The notes under the pieces: generated by a model
The model's database searches: none
Seen by the model: only the letters and a program-made list of their open reading frames with translations
What the model was told of the DNA's origin: nothing
Shown: positions 11,542-20,189 of the stretch, piece after piece
Layout: every line of letters starts with the position of its first letter
How positions within the stretch are numbered: the first letter of the stretch is position 1
Origin: Citrobacter koseri ATCC BAA-895
GTDB taxonomy: Bacteria > Pseudomonadota > Gammaproteobacteria > Enterobacterales > Enterobacteriaceae
DNA: 64,000 bases
Assembly: GCF_000018045.1 (NCBI RefSeq)
Contig: NC_009792.1
Location: 186,001-250,000, forward strand
Direction: 5' to 3'
Position numbers and translations under genes: made by a program

Positions 11542-12231
11542 TTATTCGCTCTCTGCCGGTAATACCGGCATCCAGTCAATCGGCTTCTCGCCGTGCTGCT
11601 CCAGCCATTGATTCGCCAATACAAAATGGTTACAGCCAAAGAATCCCCGATGTGCCGACAACGGCGACGGATGCGGCGCTCTCAACACGTAATGGCGCTG
11701 GCGATCGATAATCGCCCCTTTCTTTTGTGCGTGCGAACCCCAGAGTAAAAAGACGACCCCTTCACGATGTTCGTTAACAAGGCTGATCACTTTGTCTGTA
11801 AAGGTTTCCCATCCCAGACTGGCGTGAGAATGCGCCTGGCCTGCGCGGACGGTCAGCACGGTATTTAATAACAATACCCCCTGACGCGCCCAGCTCTCCA
11901 GATACCCATGAGCCGGGCGGGTAAAGCCCGGTATGGACGTTTCCAGTTCTTTATACATGTTCAGCAGAGAAGGCGGTGTGGCAATACCCGGACGAACAGA
12001 AAACGCCAGACCATGCGCCTGCCCAGGGCCGTGATAAGGGTCTTGCCCCAGAATCACCACTTTGACATTACCGAGTTCAGTGAAGCGAAACGCGTTAAAT
12101 ACATCCTTCTGTGGAGGATAGACTGTCATTCCTGACTGACGTTCGCCCGCAACGGTATGGAGTGTGTTAACAAAATAGGGCTGCTGCTTCTCATCTGCCA
12201 GCACATCGTGCCAGGTTAAATCGGTGGCCAT
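11542..12231 (-). CDS. ung: Uracil-DNA glycosylase
   Basis: Family-1 uracil-DNA glycosylase, 229 residues, removes uracil from DNA as the first step of base-excision repair. The water-activating motif [13 protein letters not shown] has Asp64, and the DNA-intercalation motif [10 protein letters not shown] carries the catalytic His near 187. The frame opens eight codons earlier, but the start at 12231 (MATDLTW) has a GAGCGAG ribosome site and matches the E. coli length. The gene faces away from grcA and ends against the REP cluster. Confidence 0.97.
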
Positions 12232-12373
12232 CTCGCTCTCCTGCGAATTTTTCAATTTGCATAGCTTAACTGCTTCTTTCTATGGTGCAAAATCGCGTGC
12301 GTCACAAACCCGGCTACCCCTTAAAGATAGTTGAAAATTTATGTAAAAAGTTTATGTGTGGATATGGCGTAAG

Positions 12374-12387
12374 TTGATGTAAAACAA
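12374..12387. promoter_or_regulatory. Upstream FNR-type site of grcA
   Basis: TTGAT-N4-AACAA has one mismatch to the FNR consensus TTGAT-N4-ATCAA. Its centre is exactly 53 bp from the perfect downstream site, the same separation as the two FNR sites described at E. coli yfiD (-93.5 and -40.5). Confidence 0.7.
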
Positions 12388-12426
12388 TAAATTCCATGCA
12401 ACACCCTCTTTGTGGTGTGGTTTTTG

Positions 12427-12440
12427 TTGATTTAAATCAA
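12427..12440. promoter_or_regulatory. Perfect FNR site of the grcA promoter
   Basis: TTGATTTAAATCAA matches the FNR consensus exactly. By comparison with E. coli it should be centred at -40.5, placing the transcription start near 12474, preceded by an AT-rich -10 (tatata, 12463-12468). It predicts anaerobic induction. Confidence 0.88.
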
Positions 12441-12549
12441 AGAATCAAGGGTGTGTGAGGGGTATATATACACTCAAGCAACAATGGTTTTACCAATTGG
12501 CCGCTAACAGGCCGATCATAATCAAACACTTTTGCCGGGGAGGCATCAC

Positions 12550-12933
12550 ATGATTACAGGTATCCAGATTACTAAAGCCGCTAACGACGACCTGCTGAAT
12601 TCTTTCTGGTTGCTGGACAGCGAAAAAGGCGAAGCACGTTGCATCGCGGCGAAAGCTGGTTTTGCCGAAGATGAAGTGGTTGCAGTGAACAAACTGGGTG
12701 AAATCGAATACCGTGAAATTCCGATGGAAGTAAAACCGGAAGTTCGCGTTGAAGGCGGTCAGCACCTGAACGTTAACGTTCTGCGTCGCGAAACGCTGGA
12801 AGATGCCGTTAAGCACCCGGAAAAATATCCGCAGCTGACCATCCGTGTTTCTGGCTATGCCGTGCGTTTTAACTCCCTGACGCCGGAACAGCAGCGCGAC
12901 GTTATCGCTCGTACCTTTACTGAAAGCCTGTAA
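12550..12933 (+). CDS. grcA: Autonomous glycyl radical cofactor
   Basis: A 127-residue spare C-terminal domain of pyruvate formate-lyase. It can replace the damaged part of PflB after oxygen cleaves the backbone at its radical glycine, restoring activity. The glycyl-radical motif RVSGYAVRF has the radical Gly at 102, and the last 60 residues resemble the PflB end. The ATG at 12550 has the strong site GGGGAGG; an in-frame ATG six codons earlier is ignored. Two FNR sites lie upstream and a GC-rich terminator follows. Confidence 0.97.
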   Translation: MITGIQITKAANDDLLNSFWLLDSEKGEARCIAAKAGFAEDEVVAVNKLGEIEYREIPMEVKPEVRVEGGQHLNVNVLRRETLEDAVKHPEKYPQLTIRVSGYAVRFNSLTPEQQRDVIARTFTESL

Positions 12934-12950
12934 GGCTGACTGATAACATA

Positions 12951-12980
12951 AAAACGCCGGGTTAGCCCCGGCGTTTTTTT
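12951..12980. terminator. Intrinsic terminator between grcA and srmB
   Basis: The stem acgccgg/ccggcgt has a 7-nt loop and is followed by seven T residues on the plus strand and preceded by an A tract. It can serve both convergent genes and just overlaps the srmB stop. Confidence 0.88.
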
Positions 12981-14316
12981 ACTCTTCGTTGGACTGCTTC
13001 TGCGCGTCCGTACCCGTACCAGCAGGCTTGCGGCGTTTACCAATGTTTTTGGTATCACGGTGACGTTTCTTCACGCGCGGCTTCTCTTTTTCTTGTTTTT
13101 TCTTCTCAGCACGTTTAGCCAGCACTTTCTTGGACGGCTTGCCGGTCAGTTTTTCGCTCGGCGCACGAGTGGTTGGACGCAATTCATCAATGACGCGTGC
13201 TTTCAGCGTCTCTTCAATATAGCGACCCACTTTTCCCAGCAGCAGATGGTCATGCGCTTCTACCAGGGAAATCGCCGTTCCTTTACGCCCTGCACGTCCG
13301 GTACGGCCGATACGGTGCAGATAGGTATCGCTGCTGCGTGGCATATCGAAGTTAAAAACATGGCTTACATCAGGGATATCAATCCCGCGAGCGGCGACGT
13401 CGGTTGCGATCAGCACGTTCACGCGGCCATCGGTCAGACGTTTGATCGCTTCGTTACGCTTACCCTGTACCATCTCGCCTTCGAGATAGCAGTTATTGAT
13501 GCCTGCTTCGCGCAGCCAGCCTGCCAGCTCATGTACACGCTCACGTTTACGCACGAAGACGATAGAACGGGTGGCTTCAGGTTGTTTTAACAGGTGTACC
13601 AGCAAAGCGGTTTTGTGCTGAATGTCATCGGCACGGTAGTACCATTGATGAATCTTTTTGCGTTCGCGGGTAGACGGGGTCGCTGAGACCTCGACCGGAT
13701 CTTCCAGCAGACGTTCAGCAAAATCGTTAATCGCGCCGCCTTCCAGCGTAGCGGAGAACAGCATGGTCTGTTTGCGCCAGCGGGTTTCACCTGCGATATG
13801 CTCGATATCCTGGGCGAAGCCCATGTCCAGCATACGGTCGGCTTCATCAAGAATCAGCGTTTCAACCGCGCGGCAGTCAAAGTTTTCTTCTTTAATATAT
13901 TGCAGCAGGCGACCCGTGGTGGCGACCACAATATCCTGGTTCTCGCTGAACACCTCGGCATGGTTCATATAAGCCACGCCGCCGGTGATTGTCGCAATAT
14001 CCAGATGGGTGTGTTTCGCCAGTTCACGGGCGTGATCGGCAACCTGCATCGCCAGTTCGCGGGTCGGCGTAAGGATCAGAATACGCGGCGGACCGGATTT
14101 TTTACGCGGGAAGTCGAGCAGGTGCTGCAACGCTGGCAGCAGGTATGCCGCCGTTTTACCGGTGCCTGTCGGCGCAGAACCGAGTACATCACGCCCATCG
14201 AGCGCAGGCGGAATGGCGGCAGCCTGAATGGCGGTCGGGCGAGTAAAGCCTTTATCCTGGAGGGCATCCAGCAGGCTTTCATCGAGTTCAAGTTCGGAAA
14301 AAGTCGTTACAGTCAT
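12979..14316 (-). CDS. srmB: ATP-dependent RNA helicase SrmB
   Basis: A 445-residue DEAD-box helicase that helps early assembly of the 50S ribosomal subunit. Motifs appear in order: Q motif (GFTRPTAIQ), I (APTGTGKT, about 48-55), Ia (PTRELA), II (DEAD, about 157), III (SAT), IV region, V (ATDVAARGID) and VI (HRIGRTGRAGR). The last 70 residues are very basic (runs of K and R), the RNA-binding tail. It diverges from trmN6 across 131 nt and converges on grcA. Confidence 0.96.
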   Translation of the reverse strand: MTVTTFSELELDESLLDALQDKGFTRPTAIQAAAIPPALDGRDVLGSAPTGTGKTAAYLLPALQHLLDFPRKKSGPPRILILTPTRELAMQVADHARELAKHTHLDIATITGGVAYMNHAEVFSENQDIVVATTGRLLQYIKEENFDCRAVETLILDEADRMLDMGFAQDIEHIAGETRWRKQTMLFSATLEGGAINDFAERLLEDPVEVSATPSTRERKKIHQWYYRADDIQHKTALLVHLLKQPEATRSIVFVRKRERVHELAGWLREAGINNCYLEGEMVQGKRNEAIKRLTDGRVNVLIATDVAARGIDIPDVSHVFNFDMPRSSDTYLHRIGRTGRAGRKGTAISLVEAHDHLLLGKVGRYIEETLKARVIDELRPTTRAPSEKLTGKPSKKVLAKRAEKKKQEKEKPRVKKRHRDTKNIGKRRKPAGTGTDAQKQSNEE

Positions 14317-14447
14317 GTTCTACCTCTGTGTGGGGCGCTGATTATAGACGTTACGGCTGCAATCTTCATCTGTTTGTATGGATATCGCTTCTCAGGTATT
14401 GTTTTCACCCTACGCTATTGCCGTTTTTCCAGGAAGGTTGTTCTTTC

Positions 14448-15185
14448 ATGTCCCAGTCTACATCCACACTTCGTCGTAATGGATTTACCTTTAAGCAGTT
14501 TTTCGTGGCGCACGATCGCTGCGCGATGAAAGTCGGTACTGATGGTATTTTATTGGGAGCATGGGCACCAGTCGCAGGCGTAACGCGGATCCTCGATATT
14601 GGTACCGGCAGCGGTCTGTTGGCGCTGATGCTGGCGCAGCGTACCGACGAAAGCGTCACCATTGATGCCGTTGAGCTGGACAGCGAAGCGGCGACGCAGG
14701 CGCAGGAGAATATCGCCCACTCACCGTGGCCGCAGCGGATAACGGTGCATACGGAAGATGTCCGGCAGTGGGTGCCGCGCCAGACCGCGCGCTTTGATCT
14801 TATCATCAGTAACCCGCCTTATTATGAACAAGGGGTGGAATGCGCAACGCCGCAGCGAGAGCAGGCGCGTTATACCACCACGCTCGATCACGAAGCGTTA
14901 CTTACCACCGCGGCTGAATGTATTACGGAAGAGGGATTCTTCTGCGTGGTGCTGCCGGAACAGACTGGCAACACCTTCACGCAGCAGGCGTTAAGTATGG
15001 GCTGGCATTTGCGTTTACGTACCGACGTAGCCGAAACGGAGTCGCGATTGCCTCATCGGGTACTGTTGGCATTTTCCCCGCGAACGGGGGAATGCTTTAG
15101 CGATCGCCTGGTGATTCGTGGGCCAGACCAGCTTTACTCTGAAGGGTACACGGCGCTGACCCAGGCGTTTTATTTGTTCATGTAA
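14448..15185 (+). CDS. trmN6: tRNA1(Val) (adenine37-N6)-methyltransferase
   Basis: A 245-residue class-I S-adenosylmethionine methyltransferase (YfiC) that makes m6A37 in tRNA-Val1. The SAM loop DIGTGSGLLALMLAQR (about residues 49-64) and the amino-methyltransferase signature NPPYYE (about 122-127) are visible. The long open frame upstream (to 14328) is ignored because AGGAAGG precedes the ATG at 14448 and the protein then matches E. coli. Its last 16 bases overlap the end of convergent nadB. Confidence 0.94.
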   Translation: MSQSTSTLRRNGFTFKQFFVAHDRCAMKVGTDGILLGAWAPVAGVTRILDIGTGSGLLALMLAQRTDESVTIDAVELDSEAATQAQENIAHSPWPQRITVHTEDVRQWVPRQTARFDLIISNPPYYEQGVECATPQREQARYTTTLDHEALLTTAAECITEEGFFCVVLPEQTGNTFTQQALSMGWHLRLRTDVAETESRLPHRVLLAFSPRTGECFSDRLVIRGPDQLYSEGYTALTQAFYLFM

Positions 15186-16792
15186 GCGTTGAGCGGCGAA
15201 AGCACCGACGGGCCGGATTCCGGCAGCAATGCGGGGTAATCCAGCGTATAGTGCAGGCCACGGCTCTCTTTACGCATCATCGCGCAGCGCACAATCAGTT
15301 CCGCGACCTGCACCAGGTTGCGCAGCTCCAGCAGATTATTCGATACGCGGAAGTTAGCGTAATATTCGTCGATTTCCTGTTGCAGCATCGTAATGCGTCG
15401 CAGGGCGCGCTCCAGACGTTTGGTGGTGCGCACAATGCCGACATAGTCCCACATAAACAGACGTAGCTCATGCCAGTTATGCTGGATCACGACCAGCTCA
15501 TCCGGGTTTTCAACGCGACTTTCATCCCAGGCCGGAAGCGTACTAACGCTACGGGCATACGGCATACGTCTGTCGATATCCTCTGCCGCTGACCAGCCAT
15601 ACACCAGACACTCCAACAGAGAATTGGACGCCATGCGATTCGCGCCGTGCAGGCCGGTATAGCTTACTTCGCCAATGGCATACAGACCGTCCACATCGGT
15701 TCGGCCAAAATCGTCGACCATCACGCCGCCGCAGGTGTAGTGGGCGGCAGGTACGACCGGAACCGGCTCTTTAGTCAGATCGATTCCCAACCCCAGCAAT
15801 TTTTCATAAATCATTGGGAAGTGCTGACGCACAAACGCTTCCGGTTTATGGCTGATGTCGAGGAACATGCAGTCTGCGCCGAGACGCTTCATTTCGTGGT
15901 CAATGGCGCGGGCGACGATATCGCGCGGAGCCAGTTCGCCACGCTCATCAACATCAGGCATAAAGCGCGTGCCGTCCGGGCGCTTGAGATGCGCCCCTTC
16001 GCCACGCAGCGCTTCCGTCAGCAGAAAGTTTCGTGCCTGAGGATGGTACAGCGCGGTAGGGTGGAACTGATTAAATTCAAGATTCGCGACGCGGCACCCG
16101 GCGCGCCAGGCCATTGCGATACCGTCGCCGGAAGAGATATCCGGGTTGGTGGTGTACTGATACACTTTCGATGCCCCGCCTGTCGCCAGAACGACTGACT
16201 TCGCGTGGCATGTTTCGACCGACTCTTTATTCCGATTCCAGATCCAGGCACCGACGACGCGGCGTGTTCCTGGCAGGCCGATTTTATCGGAGATGATCAG
16301 ATCGACGGCGTTACTCCGCTCCAGTACGCGAATATTCGGATGGTTCTGTGCCTTGCTGACCAGGGTGGTTTCCACTTCTTTACCAGTGGCGTCAGCCGCA
16401 TGCAGGATACGGCGATGACTATGGCCGCCTTCACGGGTCAGATGGTAGCTCTCTTCCCCGTTCGGTTGCACCTGGGTGTCAAATAATACCCCCTGATCGA
16501 TAAGCCACTGTACGCAAGAGCGGGCATTGCTGGCAACAAACTCCACCGCGTGGCGATCGCAAATACCGGCCCCGGCGATCAGCGTATCTTCAACATGCGA
16601 ATCGATACTGTCCGTCTCGTCGAAAACGGCGGCAATACCGCCCTGAGCATAAAACGTTGAGCCTTCGCTCACCGGGCCTTTACTCAGGACAATCACCTGA
16701 TGTTTTTCAGCCAGGCGCAGCGCCAGAGAGAGTCCGGCAGCACCGCTGCCAATAATCAGCACGTCACAGGAAAGTTCAGGAGTCGTAGTCAT
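15170..16792 (-). CDS. nadB: L-aspartate oxidase
   Basis: A 540-residue FAD enzyme that oxidises L-aspartate to iminoaspartate, the first step of de novo NAD synthesis. The FAD dinucleotide motif VLIIGSGAAGLSLALRLA is at residues about 10-27. Active-site segments of the succinate dehydrogenase/fumarate reductase flavoprotein family follow (STFYAQGGIAA, HPTALYHP, LRGEGAHLKRP, CGGVMVDD, GLHGANRMASNSLLE). Length equals E. coli. A perfect NadR operator sits seven bases before the start codon. The end overlaps trmN6 by 16 bp in convergent arrangement. Confidence 0.97.
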   Translation of the reverse strand: MTTTPELSCDVLIIGSGAAGLSLALRLAEKHQVIVLSKGPVSEGSTFYAQGGIAAVFDETDSIDSHVEDTLIAGAGICDRHAVEFVASNARSCVQWLIDQGVLFDTQVQPNGEESYHLTREGGHSHRRILHAADATGKEVETTLVSKAQNHPNIRVLERSNAVDLIISDKIGLPGTRRVVGAWIWNRNKESVETCHAKSVVLATGGASKVYQYTTNPDISSGDGIAMAWRAGCRVANLEFNQFHPTALYHPQARNFLLTEALRGEGAHLKRPDGTRFMPDVDERGELAPRDIVARAIDHEMKRLGADCMFLDISHKPEAFVRQHFPMIYEKLLGLGIDLTKEPVPVVPAAHYTCGGVMVDDFGRTDVDGLYAIGEVSYTGLHGANRMASNSLLECLVYGWSAAEDIDRRMPYARSVSTLPAWDESRVENPDELVVIQHNWHELRLFMWDYVGIVRTTKRLERALRRITMLQQEIDEYYANFRVSNNLLELRNLVQVAELIVRCAMMRKESRGLHYTLDYPALLPESGPSVLSPLNAYMNK

Positions 16793-16798
16793 AGCGTT

Positions 16799-16816
16799 TG
16801 TTTAATTTACTAAACA
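16799..16816. promoter_or_regulatory. NadR operator of nadB
   Basis: TGTTTA-N6-TAAACA is a perfect dyad matching the NadR box known for nadB, nadA and pncB in Salmonella and E. coli. It lies immediately upstream of the start codon and predicts repression by NadR when NAD is plentiful. Confidence 0.9.
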
Positions 16817-17065
16817 GTGTTTGGGCAGCATAGCACCATACTGCGCGATACAGCACGTTTTATTTTTGAATGTGTTGCAATGGCTAAACATTAAAGGAAA
16901 ATTCAAGGGGAAGTAAAACAAAGAAAATATTTTGCGAAGCAGGCCGTTAGCGCCAGATTATGTGATGAAATAAAGTGGCTGTTGGGTTACTCTTCAAGCG
17001 GCTAAAAGGGCATTTCTATACAGATAGTGCGTTGTTCAGACTCTGTAGACTTATAATGAGAGATA

Positions 17066-17221
17066 ATGATCTGTCTACAACATGACAAACAAAAACAGAT
17101 GCGTAACGGAACTTTACGAAAAAGAGACACTCTAAGCTGTTGCTTGCTCATAGTGCAGTTTATGGAGTGGCGTTTCGAGAGCGCGTGGAAATTTGGTTTG
17201 GGGAGACTTTACCTCGGATGA
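17066..17221 (+). CDS. rseD: rpoE leader peptide RseD
   Basis: This 51-codon reading frame starts MICLQHDKQKQM and ends GLGRLYLG. Its TGA overlaps the rpoE ATG as ATGA (17218-17221), so rpoE translation can be coupled to it. Length and overlap match RseD described in E. coli, where it links CsrA control to rpoE expression. The internal ATG at 17099 gives a 40-codon form. No transmembrane or enzymatic feature is evident; translation itself is likely what matters. The sigma-E promoter (17108-17135) lies inside it, so transcripts from that promoter lack its start codon. Confidence 0.75.
   Translation: MICLQHDKQKQMRNGTLRKRDTLSCCLLIVQFMEWRFESAWKFGLGRLYLG
17108..17136 (+). promoter_or_regulatory. 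Sigma-E promoter of the rpoE operon
   Basis: GGAACTT (17108-17114), 16-bp spacer, TCTAA (17131-17135): a near-consensus sigma-E promoter matching the autoregulated rpoE promoter of E. coli. Transcription should begin about 17142. Confidence 0.9.
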
Positions 17222-17793
17222 GCGAGCAGTTAACGGACCAGGTCCTGGTTGAACGGGTCCAGAAGGGAGATCAGAAAGCCTTTAACTTACTGGTAGTGCG
17301 CTACCAGCATAAAGTGGCGAGCCTGGTTTCCCGCTATGTACCGTCGGGCGATGTTCCCGATGTGGTGCAAGAGTCATTTATTAAGGCCTATCGCGCGCTG
17401 GATTCTTTCCGGGGGGATAGCGCTTTTTATACCTGGTTGTACCGTATTGCCGTCAATACGGCGAAGAATTACCTGGTTGCTCAGGGACGCAGGCCGCCTT
17501 CCAGCGATGTTGATGCGATTGACGCAGAAAACTTCGAAAGTGGCGGCGCATTGAAAGAAATTTCGAACCCTGAGAACTTAATGTTGTCAGAAGAGCTGAG
17601 ACAGATAGTTTTCCGAACTATTGAGTCCCTCCCCGAGGATTTACGCATGGCAATAACCTTGCGGGAGCTGGATGGCCTGAGCTATGAAGAGATAGCCGCT
17701 ATCATGGATTGTCCGGTGGGTACGGTGCGTTCACGTATCTTCCGTGCGCGGGAAGCTATTGATAATAAAGTTCAACCGCTTATCAGGCGTTGA
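17218..17793 (+). CDS. rpoE: RNA polymerase sigma factor sigma-E
   Basis: A 191-residue ECF sigma factor directing the response to misfolded outer-membrane proteins. Region 2 (about 20-90, with DVVQESFIKAYRALDSFRGDSAFYTWLYRIA) recognises the -10 element; region 4 (about 130-188, with LPEDLRMAITLRELDGLSYEEIAAIM and a helix-turn-helix ending VGTVRSRIFRAR) recognises the -35. The open frame runs 26 codons upstream, but the ATG at 17218 gives the established protein and overlaps the rseD stop. It is the first of the rpoE-rseABC operon, held inactive by RseA. Confidence 0.97.
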   Translation: MSEQLTDQVLVERVQKGDQKAFNLLVVRYQHKVASLVSRYVPSGDVPDVVQESFIKAYRALDSFRGDSAFYTWLYRIAVNTAKNYLVAQGRRPPSSDVDAIDAENFESGGALKEISNPENLMLSEELRQIVFRTIESLPEDLRMAITLRELDGLSYEEIAAIMDCPVGTVRSRIFRAREAIDNKVQPLIRR

Positions 17794-17824
17794 CGATAGC
17801 GGGATACTGGAAAAGGTATTAGGC

Positions 17825-18475
17825 ATGCAGAAAGAAAAACTTTCCGCTTTAATGGATGGCGAAACGCTGGACAGTGAGCTGCTGGAAGAACTGGCTCACG
17901 ACCCGGAAATGCAAAAAACATGGGAGAGTTATCACCTGATCCGCGATTCCATGCGGGGTGATACCGCTGACGTTCTCCATTTCGATATTTCCGCCCGCGT
18001 AATGGCCGCCATCGAAAATGAGCCGGTACGCCAGACGGCGCCGCTGATTCCTGAGGCCCAGCCCGCACCGCACCAGTGGCAGAAAATGCCATTCTGGCAG
18101 AAAATGCGTCCGTGGGCGGCGCAGCTCACTCAAATGGGTGTGGCTGCATGCGTATCACTTGCAGTTATTGTTGGCGTCCAGCACTATAATGGACAATCTG
18201 AAACGTCCCAGCAGCCCGAAACGCCGGTATTCAATACATTACCGATGATGGGCAAAGCCAGTCCGGTGAGCCTGGGAGTACCTTCTGACGCGACGGCTAA
18301 CGGCGGTCAGCAACAGCAGGTGCAGGAGCAGCGTCGTCGCATTAATGCCATGTTGCAGGATTACGAACTGCAACGCCGACTGCACTCCGAACAGCTTCAG
18401 TTTGAGCAGGCGCAAACACAGCAAGCCGCTGTACAGGTGCCAGGAATTCAAACTTTAGGAACGCAATCGCAGTAA
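17825..18475 (+). CDS. rseA: Anti-sigma-E factor RseA
   Basis: A 216-residue single-pass inner-membrane protein. The cytoplasmic N-terminal domain (residues 1-90, MQKEKLSALMDGE) binds sigma-E; one membrane span lies at about 100-118 (MGVAACVSLAVIVGV) and contains the Ala-Cys pair cut by RseP; the periplasmic part has the DegS cut region SPVSLGV near 148. The C-terminus is Gln-rich (QQQQVQEQRRR) and binds RseB. The start at 17825 follows AGG. Its last base is shared with the rseB start (TAATG). Confidence 0.96.
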   Translation: MQKEKLSALMDGETLDSELLEELAHDPEMQKTWESYHLIRDSMRGDTADVLHFDISARVMAAIENEPVRQTAPLIPEAQPAPHQWQKMPFWQKMRPWAAQLTQMGVAACVSLAVIVGVQHYNGQSETSQQPETPVFNTLPMMGKASPVSLGVPSDATANGGQQQQVQEQRRRINAMLQDYELQRRLHSEQLQFEQAQTQQAAVQVPGIQTLGTQSQ

Positions 18476-19431
18476 TGAAGCAACTTTGGTTTGCCATGTC
18501 ACTTGTGGCGGGTAGCCTGTTCTTCTCTGTTAACGCCTCGGCCAATACTGCGTCCGGGGCGTTATTGCAGCAGATGAATCTGGCCAGCCAGTCACTGAAT
18601 TACGAGCTGTCATTCGTCAGCATCAATAAACAAGGCGTTGAGTCTCTGCGTTATCGACATGCACGCCTGGACAATCGTCCTCTTGCACAACTGTTGCAAA
18701 TGGATGGCCCGCGCCGGGAAGTGGTGCAGCGTGGTAACGAAATCAGCTACTTCGAACCTGGGCTCGAACCATTCACCCTGAACGGCGACTATATTGTCGA
18801 TTCTCTGCCGTCCCTTATCTATGCCGACTTTAAACGTCTTTCTCCCTGGTATGACTTTATTTCCGTAGGCCGCACCCGCATTGCCGACAGGCTGTGTGAA
18901 GTCATTCGTGTTGTCGCGCGCGACGGCACCCGTTACAGCTATATCGTATGGCTGGATACCGAAACAAAGCTGCCGATGCGGGTGGATCTCCTTGATCGGG
19001 ATGGTGAAACGCTGGAGCAGTTCCGCGTGATTTCCTTCGCCGTGAATCAGGACGTCGGTAATAGCATGCAGATGCTGGCAAAAGCGAATTTGCCGCCATT
19101 GCTCTCTGTTCCTGTGGGGGAAAAGGCGAAGTTTAACTGGAGCCCGACGTGGTTGCCGCAAGGGTTTAGCGAAGTCTCCAGCAGCCGACGCCCGCTGCCT
19201 ACAATGGATAATCTGCCTATCGAGTCACGCCTCTATTCTGACGGCCTGTTCAGTTTCTCTGTGAACGTGAATCGCGCGACGCAGAACAGCACCGATCAGA
19301 TGCTGCGAACCGGGCGCAGAACGGTCAGCACCAGCGTACGTGAAAACGCTGAAATTACGATTGTCGGCGAACTTCCGCCGCAAACCGCGAAACGCATTGC
19401 GGACAATATTAAGTTCGGGGCGGCACAATGA
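18475..19431 (+). CDS. rseB: Sigma-E regulatory protein RseB
   Basis: A 318-residue periplasmic protein that binds RseA and shields it from DegS until lipopolysaccharide intermediates displace it. The signal peptide (residues 1-23) ends SVNASA before NTASG. The large N-terminal domain resembles LolA-type lipid-binding folds and the smaller C-terminal domain contacts RseA. No membrane span is seen in the mature part. Start and stop codons overlap rseA and rseC, indicating translational coupling. Confidence 0.95.
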   Translation: MKQLWFAMSLVAGSLFFSVNASANTASGALLQQMNLASQSLNYELSFVSINKQGVESLRYRHARLDNRPLAQLLQMDGPRREVVQRGNEISYFEPGLEPFTLNGDYIVDSLPSLIYADFKRLSPWYDFISVGRTRIADRLCEVIRVVARDGTRYSYIVWLDTETKLPMRVDLLDRDGETLEQFRVISFAVNQDVGNSMQMLAKANLPPLLSVPVGEKAKFNWSPTWLPQGFSEVSSSRRPLPTMDNLPIESRLYSDGLFSFSVNVNRATQNSTDQMLRTGRRTVSTSVRENAEITIVGELPPQTAKRIADNIKFGAAQ

Positions 19432-19907
19432 TTAAAGAGTGGGCGACCGTTGTCTCCTGGCAAAATGGCCAGGCACTGGTGAGCTGCGACGTCAAAGCAT
19501 CGTGCAGCAGTTGCGCCTCACGGGCCGGATGCGGCAGTCGCGTGCTGAATAAACTCGGGCCGCAAACCACACATACCATTGTGGTGCCAAGTGCCGAACC
19601 GCTGGCGCCTGGTCAAAAAGTGGAACTGGGCATTGCCGAAGGCAGCCTGCTGGGGTCAGCAATGCTGGTTTACCTGTCGCCGCTGGTTGGGCTGTTTATC
19701 TTCGCGGCGTTGTTCCAGGTACTGTTTGGTTCTGATATTGCCGCGTTGAGCGGCGCGGTGCTGGGCGGCGTCGGGGGTTTTCTGATTGCGCGCGGCTACT
19801 CGCGTAAACTGGCTGAACGCGAGGCCTGGCAGCCGGTCATTCTTAACGTTGCTCTTCCTCCCGGTCTGGTTCGCGTTGAAACACCATCTTCCGAAACGAA
19901 CCCGTGA
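19428..19907 (+). CDS. rseC: SoxR-reducing/sigma-E modulator RseC
   Basis: A 159-residue inner-membrane protein. The N-terminal cytoplasmic part has the cysteine cluster CDVKASCSSCASRAGCG (about 24-40), a possible Fe-S or redox site. Two membrane helices (about 77-97 and 103-122) and a short C-terminal tail follow. In E. coli it modestly promotes sigma-E activity and helps reduce SoxR with the Rsx complex. It overlaps rseB by ATGA. A REP unit follows the stop. Confidence 0.93.
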   Translation: MIKEWATVVSWQNGQALVSCDVKASCSSCASRAGCGSRVLNKLGPQTTHTIVVPSAEPLAPGQKVELGIAEGSLLGSAMLVYLSPLVGLFIFAALFQVLFGSDIAALSGAVLGGVGGFLIARGYSRKLAEREAWQPVILNVALPPGLVRVETPSSETNP

Positions 19908-19913
19908 TATTTT

Positions 19914-19944
19914 TGCCGGATGGCGGCTTCGCCTGATCCGGCCT
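19914..19944. repeat. REP element after rseC
   Basis: A single REP with the inverted arms gccggat...atccggc around ggcggcttcgcc, six bases after the rseC stop; it may protect the 3' end of the rpoE operon message. Confidence 0.85.
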
Positions 19945-20150
19945 GGGAACGATAAGCAGACCTCCCATGCCCGATAAGCTCGCGCTATTGGGCGTCATGC
20001 TTCCCTTACGACGTTTTACATCAGAAAAGCGATGCCGTTTCCGGTTCCCGCTATCCTTGCTGTATGAACATTTCCTCGCCTCAGTGTTGTAGTGTAGAAT
20101 GCGGCGTTTCAGTTAAACAGACGTTAAGCTCAGAACAGCGACTTCTAAGA

Positions 20151-20166
20151 GCCTGCTCAGGCAGGC
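20151..20166 (+). promoter_or_regulatory. Small hairpin in the lepA leader
   Basis: GCCTGC-TCAG-GCAGGC forms a perfect 6-bp stem-loop 23 nt before the lepA start codon. The 281-nt rseC-lepA gap also holds a REP and a TAGAAT hexamer (20093-20098) that may be a -10 element; no good -35 is visible. Confidence 0.4.
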
Positions 20167-20189
20167 GTAAGGCACAATAATTACTCTAT

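Noticed and set aside
13798..14529. 243-codon plus-strand reading frame upstream of trmN6
   Set aside because: It is antisense to srmB and runs past the real trmN6 start in another frame.
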